A stretch of 64,000 nucleotides of DNA from Acidobacteriota bacterium (GTDB lineage: Bacteria; Acidobacteriota; Holophagae; Holophagales; Holophagaceae): assembly GCA_016213735.1 (NCBI GenBank), contig JACQZU010000015.1, positions 26,829-90,828 on the forward strand, written 5' to 3'. Made by a program: the position numbers and the translations under genes. Below are positions 36,518-45,787 of the stretch, piece by piece; the stretch's first letter is position 1; every line of letters begins with the position of its first letter. The notes beneath the pieces were generated by a model, which was not told the origin of the DNA, searched no databases, and saw nothing but the letters and a program-made list of their open reading frames with translations.

Positions 36518-37438
36518 ATGTCCGACGATGCCAAACTTCTTCCCCCGGGCGCCGCCAAGGGAGCTTGGCGGGACAACGCCGAGGTGGTGTGTTTCGCCGT
36601 GCTCCTGATCGTCTTCTTCAAGACCTTCGTGGGTCAGCAGTTCACCATCCCCACGGCGTCCATGCGGAACACGCTGATGATCGGGGACCACCTGCTGGCC
36701 AACAAGTTCATCTTCGCGACCCCCCAATGGTCCTGGGAGGAGCGCCTCTTCCCCATGCGGGGTGTCCGGCGCGGGGACATCATCGTGTTCCGCTACCCCA
36801 TGAACCGGGACATGGACTACGTGAAGCGCTGCGTCGCCCTGCCAGGGGACACGGTGGAAATCCGGAGGAAGCGGCTCTACGTGAATGGAACCCTTGTGAC
36901 CGGTCCCTTCGAACACCACATCCTGGACGAGACGGAGGTGGCGGCGGTGGAGGGGCACCGCATCCTGAAGGGGCAGCCCGAACCAGGCCCCTGGCCCCCT
37001 GAAAGGATGGCGGGCACCACGATGCAGGAACGCCTGGCGGGGGCGGCCAAGGACCTGAACCTGCCCGTCCCCCCCACGGTATGGCCCTGGTCCGACCCCG
37101 AGAATCTGCGCCTGGACCGCCAGGGAATGGAACCCCTGGACGGCCACAATCCCTTCCGGGACGACCTGGCCCCCACCACTGTTCCCCCGGGCCACCTTTT
37201 CGCCATGGGGGACAATCGGGACAACAGCCAGGACAGCCGCTACTGGGGACCCGTGCCCCTGGACCACCTGCGGGGACGGCCCTTCCTTGTCTGGTGGAGC
37301 TTCCGCGAGGGAGGGAATGACGATTCCCCGGCCAAGGTCCCTGAGCACCCGGGCGACGTGGTCATGAATTTCGTGGACGGGGCCAGGTACTTCCTGGTCC
37401 GGACCCGCTGGGACCGAACCGGCACCATCCCGCGCTGA
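36518..37438 (+). CDS. lepB: Signal peptidase I
   Basis: LepB cleaves signal peptides from exported proteins at the periplasmic face of the inner membrane. The 306-residue protein has one N-terminal transmembrane helix (VVCFAVLLIVFFKTFVG), the nucleophile Ser in TIPTASMRNTL, the general-base Lys in DYVKRCVALPGD, and box E GDNRDNSQDSRYWGPV. An insertion of roughly 80 residues separates the catalytic Lys region from box E, as in larger proteobacterial enzymes. AGGAGG stands 5 nt before ATG 36518. Confidence 0.95.
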   Translation: MSDDAKLLPPGAAKGAWRDNAEVVCFAVLLIVFFKTFVGQQFTIPTASMRNTLMIGDHLLANKFIFATPQWSWEERLFPMRGVRRGDIIVFRYPMNRDMDYVKRCVALPGDTVEIRRKRLYVNGTLVTGPFEHHILDETEVAAVEGHRILKGQPEPGPWPPERMAGTTMQERLAGAAKDLNLPVPPTVWPWSDPENLRLDRQGMEPLDGHNPFRDDLAPTTVPPGHLFAMGDNRDNSQDSRYWGPVPLDHLRGRPFLVWWSFREGGNDDSPAKVPEHPGDVVMNFVDGARYFLVRTRWDRTGTIPR

Positions 37439-37444
37439 GCGGGT

Positions 37445-37906
37445 TCATTCCCGTTCGAGCTTTTTCCGGGTCAGCCAGACCATCACGTCGTTGCCGTCCT
37501 CGTCCTTCCCCTGGTACTTGAGCTTCCGGGGTCCCAGGGCATCGGAGGTCATGACTTTCACGCCAGGGGCCTCCCCCTTCTCGACCAGGCGCGCCAGGGC
37601 CTCCACACTGCCGAGTTGAGGGGGAAGGTAGGGAATCTGGAGCGATTGGAGGCCCGCCTCCCTCCGATCCACCTTCCGGCGGGGTATCTGGAGGCGGTAC
37701 CCCTCGGAGGCGCTCCCCTCCAGGAAGACCAGGCGCTCACCCACGCCATGGACCTCCAGCACCAGGCGCTGATCGGAGGATCGGAGGAGCATGGAGAGGA
37801 CACCTTTCCCCTCCCCATCGGCCCCCACGTAGCCCCAGTCGTACTGGGCTCGCAGGGTCACGGTGGGCGCGGGCCGTGCCTCGGCCGGGGGGGCCTGGAG
37901 GAACAT
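37445..37906 (-). CDS. Protein of unknown function downstream of the TPR gene
   Basis: This 153-residue protein is unrecognised. It has no convincing signal peptide in the chosen frame and is predicted strand-rich (RAQYDWGYVG, RLVLEVHGVGERLVFLEGSA, GYRLQIPRRKVDRREAG), faintly recalling the LolB/DUF4292-like lipoprotein fold. ATG 37906 shares one base with the TPR stop (TGATG), so it is translationally coupled as the last gene of the M28-aroB-TPR operon. A TTG at 37909 is an alternative start. Confidence 0.72.
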   Translation of the reverse strand: MFLQAPPAEARPAPTVTLRAQYDWGYVGADGEGKGVLSMLLRSSDQRLVLEVHGVGERLVFLEGSASEGYRLQIPRRKVDRREAGLQSLQIPYLPPQLGSVEALARLVEKGEAPGVKVMTSDALGPRKLKYQGKDEDGNDVMVWLTRKKLERE

Positions 37907-39801
37907 CAAGGCTCGTCCTCATCTTCCGGCGCTGGAGGGTCGGGCTCGTCCTTCCGGCCGGGGCCCGCCAGGGCTTCGCTCCGTGCCAGCTTGCCCCGCA
38001 AATCCTGGAGCCGCCGGCCCAGCTCCTTGCGATCCGGGAAGGAATAGGCCATGGCCCTCTCCCATTGGTCCGCCGCCTCGGCGGCCCGGCCCAGCTTGAG
38101 AAGGACCTCGCCCAGGTGCTTTCGGGTTTCGGGACTGTAGGGGGAAAGCTCGGCCGCCTTCCTGAGGGCGGCCTCGGCCTCGGCATAGCGGCCGCGCTTG
38201 AACAGGAGCCATCCCCAGGAGTCCACCACGCTTCCGTTTCCAGGCTCCTGGGCCATGGAGGCCGCAATGAGCCGTTCCGCTTCGTCGAGTTCTCTGCCTC
38301 CTTCCAGGAGGAGGTAGCCGAGGTTGTTCTGGACGGTGGGATGCCGGGGGTCCAGCCGGAGGGCCTGGCGGAGCACCCCGATGGCCTCCTGTCCCCGGTC
38401 GAGCTGGTCCAGGGCGTTCGCCTGCATCAGCATCAGCCCCACGGTCCGCAGGGGAGAGGCCCGCAGGGCCTCGTCCACGACCGCGAGGCATCGGTCCCAG
38501 CGGCGGAATTCCGACCATTGGGCGGCCATGGCCTCCAGATCCAGCTGCTGGAGGGCTCGGCGGGAGTCCTTCTTCCAGATGAGGCCCTCCTCGAAGAGGT
38601 CCCTGGGAATGGCCTGGGCCTGCTGAAAAAAAGTGTTGCGGGGAAATTTCGCCATGCCCGCGCGGAGGTCCCCCCTGGCTCCCTTCCAGTCCTGGGTCTG
38701 GATCCGGGCCTGGGCGCGCAGGGCGAGGAGTTCGGCTGTTTCCTCCACCCCCGGAAGCGTGGCGAGGAGGTGGATCAGATCCTTGGGACGGGCTTGGAGC
38801 AGGAGGCTGGAGGCCAAAAGGAATCGGGCATCGGAGCGGATCTTGTCGTGGTCCTGCCCCTCGGGGATCTCGGTGAAGAGGGTCCGGAGCCGGGCCTCGG
38901 CCTCGGGCAGTCGTCCCAGGTTCAGACAGGAAAAGGCGATGTTGAGGCCGATCCGGGGGGAAGGCCTGAGGCGCTCCGCCTCCCGAAGGCTCGAAAGGGC
39001 CTCCTCGAACCTGCTGGTGTTGAGCTGGACCAGGGCCATGTTTTCCCAGACGCTTGGTTCCTGAGGGAAGTGCCTGGCCAGGAGCCGGAAGCTGTCCTCG
39101 GCATGGCCGACGTAGCCGGCCTGAAGCTGCTCCCGGGCCAGTTCCTGGAGCCATTCCAGATGCCGGCGTTCCGGCGATTTGCCCCCACACAGGGCCAGGA
39201 CCGCCTCGCGCTTGGCTTCGTAGCGCCCGAGGGTGTGGGCGAAATAGGCGGCCTTCTCCCAGGCGAAACCGATCTGGGGTCGGAGGCGTCCCACTTTCAG
39301 CCAGGCTCGGAGGGCCTGCTCCTGATCCTTGGCCTGCTCGGCGACCTCTCCGAGGCGGGCCCAGACCTCCACCTCCTGGGGGAGGAGGGCCGCGGCCTTC
39401 TCCAGGGCGGACTTGGCTTCCGGCTGGATTTCCGGGTGGGTCTGGAGGCGGCGGTGCTGGAGAAGGGCGAGGTGGGCCCATGCCTCGGCGTTCGCCGGGG
39501 CAAGGGCAGCGGCCTGCTTGGCGGCAGCCACCGCTCCCTCCAGGTCCCCAGACTCCACCAGGGCCTCCGAATACCGCAACTGCGCCTCTGCGCTCCCTGG
39601 GGCCAGGTCCAGGAGGCGCCGGTAGATCGCCAGGGCGGCCCGGGGGTCGTCGCCCCCACCCCGGCGCTGGAGTGCCCGGGCCTGGAGCAGGAGGGTCCTG
39701 GGGTCCTCCGTGGTCGGCGGAGCCTGGGCGAGCAGCGTGACCCCCGCCAGAGGAAGGAGCCATCGGGCTGCGGCCCTGAAATCGGAAGGAAAGGCGCCCA
39801 T
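37906..39801 (-). CDS. TPR-repeat protein, exported
   Basis: This 631-residue protein has an N-terminal signal-like segment (ARWLLPLAGVTLLAQA) followed by about ten tetratricopeptide repeats to residue 600, for example AEAQLRYSEALVESGDLEGA and PSVWENMALVQLNTSRFEEA, and a short acidic tail (PAPEDEDEP). TPR superhelices mediate protein-protein contacts; here probably in the periplasm. Start and stop both overlap neighbours by one base (TGATG), so it is coupled to aroB upstream and the unknown gene downstream. Confidence 0.88.
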   Translation of the reverse strand: MGAFPSDFRAAARWLLPLAGVTLLAQAPPTTEDPRTLLLQARALQRRGGGDDPRAALAIYRRLLDLAPGSAEAQLRYSEALVESGDLEGAVAAAKQAAALAPANAEAWAHLALLQHRRLQTHPEIQPEAKSALEKAAALLPQEVEVWARLGEVAEQAKDQEQALRAWLKVGRLRPQIGFAWEKAAYFAHTLGRYEAKREAVLALCGGKSPERRHLEWLQELAREQLQAGYVGHAEDSFRLLARHFPQEPSVWENMALVQLNTSRFEEALSSLREAERLRPSPRIGLNIAFSCLNLGRLPEAEARLRTLFTEIPEGQDHDKIRSDARFLLASSLLLQARPKDLIHLLATLPGVEETAELLALRAQARIQTQDWKGARGDLRAGMAKFPRNTFFQQAQAIPRDLFEEGLIWKKDSRRALQQLDLEAMAAQWSEFRRWDRCLAVVDEALRASPLRTVGLMLMQANALDQLDRGQEAIGVLRQALRLDPRHPTVQNNLGYLLLEGGRELDEAERLIAASMAQEPGNGSVVDSWGWLLFKRGRYAEAEAALRKAAELSPYSPETRKHLGEVLLKLGRAAEAADQWERAMAYSFPDRKELGRRLQDLRGKLARSEALAGPGRKDEPDPPAPEDEDEP

Positions 39802-40838
39802 CAGGCCAGCCGTGTGTTCATGAGCGTGTGGGCCTCCTCCCAGGATCGGGGCGCGAGCGCCTTCTGGATCGCCGTGCGCCCGGGGACAGGAAGGATGGAA
39901 AGGATGCGCTCCTCATCGGCGCCGGAACCCAGGGCCTTCTTGTCCCGCTTCAAGTATGCCTCGCACAGGCTCCAGGGTTTCACGCGGGCCGCCAGGGGCC
40001 TCAGGGCGTCTGCCATCCTGCGGAGGAAGGCCTCCGGAAAGGTCTCCATTCCCAGGGCCCCCGCCAGGCAGCAGGCGGCCAGGAGGCCCAGACCCACCGC
40101 CTCCCCGTGAAGCAGGGTGTGCCCGGAAGCCGCTTCCAGCGCGTGGCCCAGGGTGTGGCCCAGGTTCAGGAGGCGGCGCTCGCCGTGTTCCAGAGGGTCC
40201 CGGTGAACGATTTCAGCCTTCCGGCGCAACGCGAAGGCCAGGGATTCGGGTTCAGGGATAGCCTCCTCCAGCATTCGGAGGGCGATCGAGGCGTCCCCAT
40301 CGAGCAAGGCCATCTTGACCAGTTCCCACCTCCCCGCCGCGAGGTCACGGGGGGGCAGGGTCCGCAGGAAGGATCGGCAGGCCACCATCCGCGCGGGAGA
40401 ATGAAAGGCCCCCGCCAGGTTCTTGCCCGCGGCCAGGTTGACCCCGGTCTTGCCGCCCAGGCCCGCGTCCACCTGGGAGAGCAGGGTGGTGGGCCAGGCG
40501 TGCCAGGAAATCCCGCGGAGGAAGAGCGCCGCGGCGAGGCCGCCCATGTCGGTGAGAACCCCCCCGCCGAGGGCCACCAGGGTGGCGTCCCGGTGGTAGC
40601 CCGCCTCCGCCCAGTGCTCGAGCCATGGGAGGAGCGTCGGGAGGCGCTTGGAACCCTCGTCCACCTCCACCCAGAGCGTGCCGGGTGGCTGTGGCAGTCC
40701 CGAGGCCTCCCAGGCCGGCCGGAGCTTCCGGTCCGCCAGGAGGAACCAGGGGCCCTCGGGGAGTGAATCCTCGGCGGGCCTCTCCAGGAGCATCACCTCC
40801 GTGGGGAAGCCCTGAGGGAGGGTCAGTCGCCCGGTCAA
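39801..40838 (-). CDS. aroB: 3-dehydroquinate synthase
   Basis: AroB converts DAHP to 3-dehydroquinate, the second shikimate step, using NAD+ and a divalent metal. The 345-residue protein has VALGGGVLTDMGGLAAALFLRGI, PTTLLSQVDAGLGGKTGVN, ELVKMALL, the metal-binding RLLNLGHTLGHALE and HGEAVGLGL. The preferred start is TTG 40838, which overlaps the upstream stop as TTGA and has GAAGGG 6 nt before it; a GTG at 40892 would overlap the upstream gene by 58 nt. It sits oddly inside a peptidase/TPR operon. Confidence 0.92.
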   Translation of the reverse strand: MTGRLTLPQGFPTEVMLLERPAEDSLPEGPWFLLADRKLRPAWEASGLPQPPGTLWVEVDEGSKRLPTLLPWLEHWAEAGYHRDATLVALGGGVLTDMGGLAAALFLRGISWHAWPTTLLSQVDAGLGGKTGVNLAAGKNLAGAFHSPARMVACRSFLRTLPPRDLAAGRWELVKMALLDGDASIALRMLEEAIPEPESLAFALRRKAEIVHRDPLEHGERRLLNLGHTLGHALEAASGHTLLHGEAVGLGLLAACCLAGALGMETFPEAFLRRMADALRPLAARVKPWSLCEAYLKRDKKALGSGADEERILSILPVPGRTAIQKALAPRSWEEAHTLMNTRLA

Positions 40839-42571
40839 TTCCTTCCCTTCAGGGTCGCTTCGGCTTGCATCTCCTTGTCTCCGCGCAGCCACTTGACCAC
40901 GGCCTTGTCGCCCCCTTTGTATCGGCCCAGGGCTTCCATGTAATCGTAGATCCCCTTCAGGGAAACCTCCCCGAAGGCCGTGAGGACATCGCCTCCCTGG
41001 AGTCCGATGGATTCGGCGGTGCTTCCGGGCCGGACACCTTGGATCCTGAACCCCTTCGGGTTCTCTCCGTAGTCCGGAAGAACGCCGAAATCCACACGCA
41101 TGGAGCTGGACTTCCCGGTCTTGAACTTCGCGGTCTCGGGGTCGAAGGGCGGAAGGGTCTTCCCGTTGGCCAGGTCCAGGACGATTTTCCGGGCGAAGTC
41201 CGCCAGGGTTGCCATGCCCTCGGTGTTGATCCGTTCTGCGGTGTCCGAGGGCTTGTGGTAGTTGGGATGGACCCCGGTGAAGAAGAAGAAGGTCGGGATC
41301 CGGGCCACCGAGAAGGTCATGTGGTCGGAGCCTCCCAGCATTTCGCCCACCTCGGCGCTGACGTTGAGCCCGGGAGGCGCGAGGCTCCGGGCCCGTTCCA
41401 ATTCCGCCTTGGGGGCTCCCAGGGCCCCCAGGTAAAGGGTGGGCTTCTCCCGGGAGAGGTATCCCACCATGTCGAAATTGGCCATGAATTTGACCGAGCC
41501 CTTGGGAACCGTGGGGTTCTGGATCCAGTGGCCGCTCCCGAGCAGGCCCTCCTCTTCGCCGCTGAAGTGGAGGAGCACCACGGACCGTTTCAGGGGGGCT
41601 GCCTTCAGTTGGCGGGCGAGTTCCAGCAGGAGGGCGGTGCCGGAGGCGTTGTCGTCCGCGCCCGGGTGGGTCTGTCCCCTGGCCCCCTCCCCGCCCATGC
41701 TGTGCCGGTCCCCGAGGCCCAGATGATCCATGTGGGCCCCCAGAGCGATGAATTCACCCCTGAGGGCCCGGTCGGTTCCGTGGATCACGGCGGACACGTT
41801 GGGGTTTGGGGCCTCCTGGGGCTTCAGTTTCAACTTGAGGTCCAGGAAGGTCCAAGGGGCGTACACATAATCCCGGCTCTGGGGTTTCCCCTCTTCCTTG
41901 AGTTTGGCCACGCGTTCCTGAAGACCCTCACAGTAGGGAGCCAGGACCCCCAGGGGCATGCTGAGAACAGGCAGGTCCAGGCGCGCAGGCCCGTCTTCCC
42001 TCTGGAGACGCCGGGCCGAGGCGCCGTCTTCGAGCACGATCACGGCGCAGGCCCCGGCCTGCTGGAGCTTCTTGACCCGGAGGGGAAGGGAGCGGGCAAG
42101 TTTGTCCAGTTCGGAGAAGGGAGCTTTGTCGGGCAGGCGGGGAACGATGATGGCCACCTTCCGGTTCAGGTCCAGGCCTTGAAGGTCGTCGTGGCCGTGG
42201 ATCTGAAGCCCATACCCCACGAAGGTCAGGGCCCGGTGCCGAAAGTCCGCGTCGGCGCTGAATCCGTAGGCCTCCACGTCCCTTCCCCAGACCAGGGGGG
42301 GGCCCGCGGTGTCGCCCCTTCCCACGGCAACCTCCGCCTCCAGGCGGTCCACCGAGCGGATGAATGGGTAGTGCTGGACCTGAGGCTTCAGGCCCATTCC
42401 CTTGTAGGCGTTCACAAGGAAGTCAGCCACCTGCTGGATTTCGGGGGTGCCATTGCCTCGCCCCTTGCGCTCCGGGGCGGCCAGGTATTGCAGGTCTTTC
42501 CGGATTCGCAACTCCGCCGGACTCTGGGCGAGAAGGGCCGGGGCGAGCAGGGAAAACAGGAGGCGTCGCAT
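40835..42571 (-). CDS. Exported M28-family metallopeptidase with PA and PDZ domains
   Basis: This 578-residue zinc aminopeptidase-like enzyme has a signal peptide (RRLLFSLLAPALLAQS), a protease-associated (PA) domain around 130-260, and an M28 catalytic domain with all metal and catalytic positions visible: LGAHMDHLG (His, Asp), HPGADDNASG (Asp), FSGEEEGLLGS (catalytic Glu plus ligand), NFDMVGY (Asp) and NYHKPSDT (His). A C-terminal PDZ domain follows (FRIQGVRPGSTAESIGLQGGD). Start 42571 has GGAG 6 nt upstream and places the signal peptide first. It opens a coupled operon with aroB, the TPR protein and an unknown protein. Confidence 0.92.
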   Translation of the reverse strand: MRRLLFSLLAPALLAQSPAELRIRKDLQYLAAPERKGRGNGTPEIQQVADFLVNAYKGMGLKPQVQHYPFIRSVDRLEAEVAVGRGDTAGPPLVWGRDVEAYGFSADADFRHRALTFVGYGLQIHGHDDLQGLDLNRKVAIIVPRLPDKAPFSELDKLARSLPLRVKKLQQAGACAVIVLEDGASARRLQREDGPARLDLPVLSMPLGVLAPYCEGLQERVAKLKEEGKPQSRDYVYAPWTFLDLKLKLKPQEAPNPNVSAVIHGTDRALRGEFIALGAHMDHLGLGDRHSMGGEGARGQTHPGADDNASGTALLLELARQLKAAPLKRSVVLLHFSGEEEGLLGSGHWIQNPTVPKGSVKFMANFDMVGYLSREKPTLYLGALGAPKAELERARSLAPPGLNVSAEVGEMLGGSDHMTFSVARIPTFFFFTGVHPNYHKPSDTAERINTEGMATLADFARKIVLDLANGKTLPPFDPETAKFKTGKSSSMRVDFGVLPDYGENPKGFRIQGVRPGSTAESIGLQGGDVLTAFGEVSLKGIYDYMEALGRYKGGDKAVVKWLRGDKEMQAEATLKGRN

Positions 42572-42643
42572 GAAAGGCTCCGGTCGGGTTTCGGGCGCCG
42601 CCCGGCTTTCCCAAGGGGGTTTCAAGGACGCGCCTGATCCATC

Positions 42644-44455
42644 ATGGCATGGGAGAATGTCTCCATGGGCCGGAGTTCCAACACCTTTTTCCAGGGCGAC
42701 CAGGTCGAGCAGCGACCCCTGCGCCACACGCTGCTCCTGCGGCTTGTGGGCTACCTCCGCCCCTACGGGGGTTCCCTCGCCCTCCTGCTCTTCCTCATGG
42801 CGGCCGGTGCCATCCTGGAGGTTGCACCTTCCGAATTCACGCTTCGTCTCATTGACCATCACCTCTCCAGGGGCACCATGGAGGGGGCGGGCCCCCTCGT
42901 GGCAGGATTTCTAGGTTTGCTCCTCCTGGGTTTCGCCGTCCAGCTGGCGCGCTTCGGCCTCCTGGCCTGGGTGGGGCAGCGGGCCATGCTGGACCTGCGC
43001 CTTCAGCTCTTCTCCCACCTCATGGGTCGGAGCACGCACTTCTTCCACCACAATCCCGTCGGCCGGCTGATGACGCGGGTCACCAGCGACGTGCAGAACC
43101 TCAACGACATGTTCTCCTCCGGCTTCGTCGCCATCGTGGGGGACGCCCTGTCCCTCCTCGCGATCGTGATCTGGATGTTCCTCAAGCATCCTGGAATGGC
43201 CGCCGTGGCCCTGGGGATCATGCCCTTCCTGCTGGTGGCCACCGAGGTGTTCCGCCGACAGGCGGGCAATGCCTTCCGGGAGACTCAGGGACGCTACGCC
43301 GCAATCCAGGCCTACCTCCAGGAACAGCTCTCCGGGATGAGCCTGGTGCAGATGATGGGCCAGGAGGAATCCAGCCGGCGCCTCTTCGGGGAACTGAACA
43401 GGCGCTACCTGGAGGCCTTCATCAGGACGATCCTCGCCTACGCCGTCTTCTTCCCCGTGGTGGAATTCATCACCAGCGCCACCCTGGCAGCCCTCATCCT
43501 CTACGCAGGCCTGAAGCTCCAGGCCGGGGCCCTCACCCTCGGCCTCCTTCTGGCCTTCATCCAGCAGAGCGGCCGCTTCTTCCGGCCGATCCGGGAACTG
43601 GCCGAGCGCTACAACGTCATGCAGACGGCCATGGCCAGCAGCGAGCGGATCTTCACCCTCCTGGACAACCGCGACGAGATCCCCCAGGTCCAGGGAGCCC
43701 CCCAGGCCACCTTTGAAAAGGAGATCCGCCTCGAGGGCCTCGATTTCTCCTACGAACCGGGCGGGCGGCGCGTGGTCGCGGGGCTGAGCGGGAGCATCGG
43801 GAAGGGACACCGGGTCGCGGTGGTGGGGCACACCGGGGCGGGAAAGAGCACCCTCATCAACCTTCTGATGCGCTTCTACGACGTTTCCGCGGGGCGGATC
43901 CTCGTGGACGGGAAGGACATCAGGGAACTGGACCTGCGGAGTCTCCGGGGACTGTTCGGCCTGGTCCTGCAGGATGTCTTCATCTTCAGCGGAAGCCTGC
44001 GGGAGAACATCGTCCTCGGGCGGGAACTGGACCCCGGCCGGCTGGAATCGGCGCTGGCCCAGAGTCAGCTCCAGGACCTGGTGGGGCGGCTCCCTCAGGG
44101 GCTGGACACCCAGGTCGGAGAGCGGGGCCAGAAGCTCAGCGCGGGCGAGCGACAACTCGTGGCCTTCGCCCGAATGCTCTACCGGGAACCCCAGGTCCTC
44201 CTTCTGGACGAGGCCACCTCCAACATCGACAGCGAAACGGAGCAGAAGATCCAGCAGGTGATCGAGCGGGTCAGCCACCGCCTCACGACCTTCACCATCG
44301 CCCACCGGCTCAGCACCATCCGGGACGCGGACGAAATCTGGGTGATGGACCAGGGGACCATCCTGGAGCGGGGCACCCATGAAGATCTGCTCCTCAGGGA
44401 CGGGCCCTACGCACGCCTGGTCCGCCTCCAGTTCGAAGGGGAAATGGCAGCCTGA
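42644..44455 (+). CDS. ABC exporter, transmembrane-ATPase half transporter (MsbA-like)
   Basis: This 603-residue half transporter has an N-terminal six-helix exporter domain (about 35-320) and a C-terminal ATPase: Walker A VGHTGAGKST, Q-loop LVLQDVFIFSG, signature LSAGERQ (Ala replaces the first Gly of LSGGQ), Walker B LLLDEATSNID and H-loop IAHRLSTIRDADEI. It would work as a homodimer exporting lipid, drug or peptide; substrate unknown. ATG 42665 (after GGAG) is an alternative start. It is divergent from the M28 operon, with 72 nt between starts. Confidence 0.92.
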   Translation: MAWENVSMGRSSNTFFQGDQVEQRPLRHTLLLRLVGYLRPYGGSLALLLFLMAAGAILEVAPSEFTLRLIDHHLSRGTMEGAGPLVAGFLGLLLLGFAVQLARFGLLAWVGQRAMLDLRLQLFSHLMGRSTHFFHHNPVGRLMTRVTSDVQNLNDMFSSGFVAIVGDALSLLAIVIWMFLKHPGMAAVALGIMPFLLVATEVFRRQAGNAFRETQGRYAAIQAYLQEQLSGMSLVQMMGQEESSRRLFGELNRRYLEAFIRTILAYAVFFPVVEFITSATLAALILYAGLKLQAGALTLGLLLAFIQQSGRFFRPIRELAERYNVMQTAMASSERIFTLLDNRDEIPQVQGAPQATFEKEIRLEGLDFSYEPGGRRVVAGLSGSIGKGHRVAVVGHTGAGKSTLINLLMRFYDVSAGRILVDGKDIRELDLRSLRGLFGLVLQDVFIFSGSLRENIVLGRELDPGRLESALAQSQLQDLVGRLPQGLDTQVGERGQKLSAGERQLVAFARMLYREPQVLLLDEATSNIDSETEQKIQQVIERVSHRLTTFTIAHRLSTIRDADEIWVMDQGTILERGTHEDLLLRDGPYARLVRLQFEGEMAA

Positions 44456-44605
44456 CGACCCGCGGGGGCGAAGGGCCTTCCCCCTGGCCCCCCCTCCGCC
44501 GCCCATCCGGCCAAGCCCCTCTCGCGGGCATGCTCCTTGGAGAGAACGAAGGTTCCCTTCTGTGCTCACCTGCGAATTGGGGCTTCGGGAAGGGGCGCCG
44601 CCTGG

Positions 44606-45775
44606 ATGAGAATGGGGCCTCCGATGCTGCCGCTTCCCCCCCTCCTCCCCATCACCTCGGTCCGGGGGCCAGGACCCCTTTCCGGGCAGCTCCACCGATT
44701 CGGGGACGCGGGCTTCCCCGTGGTCCAGTTCCGCGGCAAACCCCTGGGGGCCGCGGATCAGTGGGCCGAACTCCAGCGGGGTCTCCAAGCCTCCAGGGAG
44801 GCCGGGGGCTGGCCCTTGATCATTCTGAACGACCGGGCCGACCTCGCCGTTCTGGCCGCCCGGGAGGGTCTGACCCCCTGGGGACTGCACCTGGGCCAGG
44901 AGGATCTGCCCCTGGAGGCGGCGAGGCGTCTCCCCGGCCTGGGGGGGCTCCGTTTCGGGACCAGCACGCACCACCCCGGGGAATGGGAGCGCGCCACGGA
45001 ATGCGACTATGCCGGAGTGGGTCCGGTCCGGGGCACCCCCACCAAGCCGGATCATGCGACCCCCATCGGAATCGCAGGCCTCCGCCTGGGGAGCCAGGCC
45101 CTGCGGTCCAGGGGGATCTCCCCCGTGGCCATCGGGGGACTGGGTCCGGAAGACGCGGGGCCCTGTTTCGAGGCGGGGGCCGAGAGCCTGGCCATGGTTT
45201 CAGCCCTGGCGGAGGCCGGCGATCCATCCGAGATTCTGTGGGAATCCCAGGTCCTCCGCTGGAGGCGTTTTCCTCCTTTCCGGCGGGGTCAGGGGATCGT
45301 CCTTGCAGGCAGCAGCGGGGCGGGGAAGAGTTCCCTTGGAGTCGAGTTGGCCCGAACTTTGGCACTCCCGTTCCTGGACCTCGACCAGCTCATCGTCCTT
45401 CGTTCCGGCAAGGGGATCCCCCGGATTTTCGCTGAGCAAGGCGAGGCCGCCTTTCGGGCCTTGGAGGAGCGCCTGGCCCAGGAGGCCGTGGAAAAGCCCT
45501 GCGTCCTGGCCCTGGGCGGCGGGGCTTGGGAAAGCCCAGGCCTGCGGGCCCGGGTCGCCTCCTCGGGTTTCTCCACCCTCTGGCTGGCGGAGACCCCCAT
45601 GCGATGCTGGGCCCGGGTCGCCGAGGATCCCGGACGGCCCCTGGCCCGAGAACGGGAGATCTTCCTGGATCGGCACCGGGCCCGGATCCTCCAATGGAGC
45701 CTGCTGCCCTGCATCCTTCCCCTGGGCCGGAGCCCGGGAGAATTGGCCGGTGCCCTGGCCGCCGCGCTAGACTGA
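44606..45775 (+). CDS. Thiamine-phosphate synthase / shikimate kinase fusion
   Basis: This 389-residue protein joins two unrelated enzymes. Residues 15-210 are ThiE-like, with every key position kept: QFRGK (41-45), ND at 75-76, GLHLGQED (93-100), GTST (Ser120), GVGPVRGTPTK (137-147) and AIGGL. ThiE couples HMP-PP and thiazole phosphate to thiamine phosphate. Residues 228-389 are shikimate kinase: P-loop GSSGAGKS (235-242), FLDLD (256-260), FRALE (Arg284), LALGGGA (302-307) and GRPL (Arg344). The linker is about 20 residues. ATG 44606 is the chosen start (44612 and 44624 also possible). No TPP riboswitch is visible in the 150 nt upstream. No intervening stop or frameshift separates the domains. 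Confidence 0.9.
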   Translation: MRMGPPMLPLPPLLPITSVRGPGPLSGQLHRFGDAGFPVVQFRGKPLGAADQWAELQRGLQASREAGGWPLIILNDRADLAVLAAREGLTPWGLHLGQEDLPLEAARRLPGLGGLRFGTSTHHPGEWERATECDYAGVGPVRGTPTKPDHATPIGIAGLRLGSQALRSRGISPVAIGGLGPEDAGPCFEAGAESLAMVSALAEAGDPSEILWESQVLRWRRFPPFRRGQGIVLAGSSGAGKSSLGVELARTLALPFLDLDQLIVLRSGKGIPRIFAEQGEAAFRALEERLAQEAVEKPCVLALGGGAWESPGLRARVASSGFSTLWLAETPMRCWARVAEDPGRPLAREREIFLDRHRARILQWSLLPCILPLGRSPGELAGALAAALD

Positions 45776-45787
45776 GCCCACCTCCCG

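Noticed and set aside
44456..44605. TPP riboswitch upstream of the ThiE fusion
   Set aside because: The CUGAGA and ACCUGAUC-type core sequences are absent in the 150 nt.
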